Source: J029 sp964482495 (lineage in GTDB: Bacteria > Planctomycetota > UBA1135). Taken from it: DNA of 64,000 bases. A program made the translations under genes and the position numbers. How positions within the stretch are numbered: position 1 is the stretch's first letter; each line of letters starts with the position of its first letter. Positions 61,835 to 64,000 of the stretch are shown here, piece by piece. Location of the stretch: contig CAYZXS010000008.1 in NCBI GenBank assembly GCA_964482495.1, forward strand, positions 34,748-98,747, written 5' to 3'. The notes below the pieces were generated by a model that worked only from the letters and a program-made list of their open reading frames with translations, searched no databases and was not told where the DNA came from.

Positions 61835-62857
61835 ATGCGCCGCCACCACGCCGCCACCGCCACCCTGCTGCTGCTCGCCGCCGCGATCGGCTGCGCCGTC
61901 GGGCCCGCCGACGCCGATCCCCGCGCCGCCGACCCGGACTGGCTGCGGCTCGGCAGCGCCACCCACCGCTACGCCTGGGACCCGGCGTGGGGCCGGCTCC
62001 CGGACGGCCAGCCGCTCGGCAACACCCACGGCGGCGTGGCGGTCGACCGGCTGGGCCGAATCTACGTCAACACCGACACCGAGCGGGCGGTGATGGTCTT
62101 CGCCGCCGACGGCCGCCTGCTGGACAGCTGGGGCGCCGAGCTGGCCGGCGGCCTGCACGGCATGTGCCTGGTCGAGCGCGACGGCGAGGAGCGGCTGTGG
62201 CTGACCCACACCGGCCGTCACGAGGTCCTCGAGACCACCCTCGACGGCGAGGTGCTGCGGACGCTGGCGTGGCCCGAGGCCTCCGGCGAGTACGCCCGCG
62301 CTGGCGAGTACCGGCCGACCGGCGTGGCCGTGGCCGGCGACGGCCGGGTCTACGTCGCCGACGGCTACGGCAAGGGCTTGATCCACGAGTACGCCGCCGA
62401 CGGCAGCTGGACCCGCTGCTGGGGCGGTCCCGGCACCGAGCCGGGCCGCTTCCGCACGCCGCACGGCATCCTGCTCGACACGCGCGGCGCCGAGGAGCGG
62501 TTGGTGGTGGCCGACCGCGAGAACGCCCGGCTGCAGCTCTTCAACCTCGAAGGCCAGCTGCTCGAGGTGGTCGAGGGCATGCTGCGCCGGCCGTGCATGG
62601 CGGCGCAACGCGGCGACGAGCTGGTGGTCGCCGACCTCGCCGGCCGCGTCACGGTGCTCGGCCCCGACAACCAGCTCGTGGCGCAGCTCGGCGACCAGCC
62701 CGACCCGGCCAAGCGCGCCAACAACGGCGTGCCGAAGGAGCAGTGGGCGCAGGGCGAGTTCCTGGCGCCGCACGCCGCCGCTTGGGACGGTGACGGCAAC
62801 CTCTACGTCATGGACTGGCTGGCGCTCGGCCGGGTGACGCGCCTGGAACGGCTTTAG
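61835..62857 (+). CDS. NHL-type beta-propeller lipoprotein
   Basis: The 340-residue protein has a lipoprotein-like signal (LLLLAAAIGCAVG). About six repeats of the pattern GVAVDRLGRIYVNTDTERAVMVFAADGRLLDSWG or PTGVAVAGDGRVYVADGYGKGLIHEYAADGSWTRCWG follow, typical of NHL propellers (similar to the peptidyl-alpha-hydroxyglycine lyase-like fold). The ligand or enzymatic role is unknown. Its stop overlaps the convergent kinase-like gene by 4 bp. Confidence 0.85.
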   Translation: MRRHHAATATLLLLAAAIGCAVGPADADPRAADPDWLRLGSATHRYAWDPAWGRLPDGQPLGNTHGGVAVDRLGRIYVNTDTERAVMVFAADGRLLDSWGAELAGGLHGMCLVERDGEERLWLTHTGRHEVLETTLDGEVLRTLAWPEASGEYARAGEYRPTGVAVAGDGRVYVADGYGKGLIHEYAADGSWTRCWGGPGTEPGRFRTPHGILLDTRGAEERLVVADRENARLQLFNLEGQLLEVVEGMLRRPCMAAQRGDELVVADLAGRVTVLGPDNQLVAQLGDQPDPAKRANNGVPKEQWAQGEFLAPHAAAWDGDGNLYVMDWLALGRVTRLERL

Positions 62858-63963
62858 CCAGCCGCCGCGGCCACCATGGCCTCCATCGCCGGCCGGTTGG
62901 CCTCGATCGACCGCACCAGCGCGAACTGCGCCCGCGCCCGATCGAGGTTGTGGTTCGGGCGGTGGATGCGGAAGTAGCTGTCGCCGAGCAGGTGGTCGGT
63001 GAGGAAGCGCGCCGCCAGCTCCATCGTGATCAGCTTGCCGGAGAAGGCCAGGAGCTCGAGCTCCCGGTTCACCAGCAGCTCGCCCGCGCCGTCGAGGTAG
63101 CCGCGCAGCAGCCGCTCGAAGTAGGGCAGCTCGACGACCACCCGGTCGAGGTCGGTCTCGTCCTCGGCGGCGCGGGTGGTCATGGTCCGGATCATGTCGC
63201 CGAAGTCGTAGAGGGCGCTGCCGGGCATCATGGTGTCGAGGTCGACCACGCACAGGGCTTGGTCGGCGCCCTCGTCGAGCAGCACGTTGCTCATCTTGCA
63301 GTCGTTGTGGACCGGACGCTCCGGGATGCTGCCGTCGGCGAGGCCGTCGACCACCACCGCCGCCTCTTGGTGCAGCGAGCGGGCGAAGTCGATCAGGTCT
63401 TGGCAGCCGATGGCGCGGCCGAGCGGGTCCGCCGCCACCGCCCGCTCGAGGGCGGCGAAGCGCGCCGGCGTGTCGTGGAAGCCCTGGATGATCTCGTGCA
63501 GCGGCCCGCCCGGCAGGTCGGCGATCAGCCGCTGGAACTCGCCGAAGGCGCGGCCGGCGGTCTCGGCCTGTTCGGGGCTGTGGACCTCGAGGTAGCAGCG
63601 GGTGCCCTCGATGTAGGGGTAGAGCCGCCAGACGTCGCTGCGGCCGTCCTGCAGCCAGCCGTGGCCGTCGCGGGTCGGCACCAGGGTCAGGAAGCGGCGT
63701 TCCAGGTCGTCGGTGCCGTCGGCGCGGTACTTGGCGATCACGTGCGCCGTCACCCGCTCGATGTTGCGCATGATCTGGTGCGGCCGCGGGAAGACGTCGC
63801 CGTTGATGCGCTGGAGCAGGTAGCGCTGGACCCCCTGGCCGGCGACCACCTCCAGCAAGAAGGAGTCGTTGATGTGCCCGCCGGGGAAGGGCGCGATGCC
63901 GGTGACGCGCCCGGTCAGGGCGAAGCGGTCGGCGAGTTCGCGGATCTGCGGGGGGACGTCCAT
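62854..63963 (-). CDS. Aminoglycoside-phosphotransferase-fold sugar kinase (NahK-like)
   Basis: The 369-residue protein shows GGHINDSFLLEV, RYLLQRINGDVFPRPHQIMRNIERV, the catalytic VHNDCKMSNVLL and the metal loop VVDLDTMMPGSALYDFGDMIR. This set matches N-acetylhexosamine 1-kinase-like proteins, which phosphorylate GlcNAc/GalNAc at C1. Aminoglycoside resistance is unlikely. The start is 37 bp from the right edge, so its promoter and neighbours are not visible. Confidence 0.88.
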   Translation of the reverse strand: MDVPPQIRELADRFALTGRVTGIAPFPGGHINDSFLLEVVAGQGVQRYLLQRINGDVFPRPHQIMRNIERVTAHVIAKYRADGTDDLERRFLTLVPTRDGHGWLQDGRSDVWRLYPYIEGTRCYLEVHSPEQAETAGRAFGEFQRLIADLPGGPLHEIIQGFHDTPARFAALERAVAADPLGRAIGCQDLIDFARSLHQEAAVVVDGLADGSIPERPVHNDCKMSNVLLDEGADQALCVVDLDTMMPGSALYDFGDMIRTMTTRAAEDETDLDRVVVELPYFERLLRGYLDGAGELLVNRELELLAFSGKLITMELAARFLTDHLLGDSYFRIHRPNHNLDRARAQFALVRSIEANRPAMEAMVAAAAG

Positions 63964-64000
63964 GGGGTTGGGGGGAGGTGGAGGAGGTGGGTGTGGCGGG

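Noticed and set aside
60617..63253. An 878-residue minus-strand frame
   Set aside because: It runs antisense through the propeller gene; only the part after GTG 61309 looks real.
62854..63963. Aminoglycoside resistance phosphotransferase
   Set aside because: The GGHIND, LQRIN and DLDTMMPG motifs fit NahK-like sugar kinases better than resistance enzymes.

Overview
The window is one GC-rich (about 70%) stretch of a metagenome-assembled bacterial genome. It contains two runs of N (9302-9401 and 57105-57114). An LptE/BamD-like lipoprotein set and many lipobox signal peptides point to a diderm envelope. A DUF1570-type HEXXH protein, a seven-repeat FG-GAP secreted protein, a futalosine-type MqnD-like protein and an ECF sigma factor with a membrane tail suggest Planctomycetota or a relative; this taxonomic call is inference.

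Layout, left to right. 1-4086: partial DUF1570 protein, type II (archaeal-style) methionine aminopeptidase, a divergent Ser/Thr-kinase-like protein. 4345-13089: a complete cbb3 oxidase locus, ccoNO(fused)-ccoQ-ccoP-ccoG-fixH-TauE/SafE-ccoI-ccoS. It covers the structural subunits, a polyferredoxin assembly factor and copper supply. 13097-24277: YjbQ, a c-type cytochrome, a PliI-like lipoprotein, ferredoxin reductase, MqnD-like protein, secreted proteins (FG-GAP, M60 peptidase), a CoA-binding protein and three related small membrane proteins. 24294-31616: ECF sigma factor, MMPL transporter, aldehyde dehydrogenase, receiver-like protein, ArsC/Spx-like protein, FdhD, NUDIX protein. 31781-32150: RNase P RNA (minus strand).

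32192-38338 is a minus-strand operon alr - AsmA-like - manC - ruvX. 39678-39968 encodes a small bacterial histone-fold protein with a lysine-rich tail; it has its own promoter-like sequence and a strong terminator. 40104-51090 is a ten-gene minus-strand operon (CNNM/CorC-like, recO, BamD-like, lptE, ftsH, folP, cdaA, cdaR-like, glmM, tsaB), mostly with ATGA/GTGA overlaps. It joins c-di-AMP synthesis, cell-wall precursor supply and envelope biogenesis.

51210-63963: hutI, a CBS protein, a thiolase / PPIase / enoyl-CoA hydratase operon, a second thiolase, lineage-specific lipoproteins in paralogous pairs, an NHL-type propeller and a NahK-like sugar kinase. Two dispersed repeat families appear. 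One is a TTTCGGGGTCAGAC palindromic element that has entered the 3' ends of ccoS and hutI. The other is a 28-nt core with compensating flanking arms, in two inverted copies around a lipoprotein gene (57311-57808). The strongest candidates for something new are the histone and the 28-nt-core element pair.
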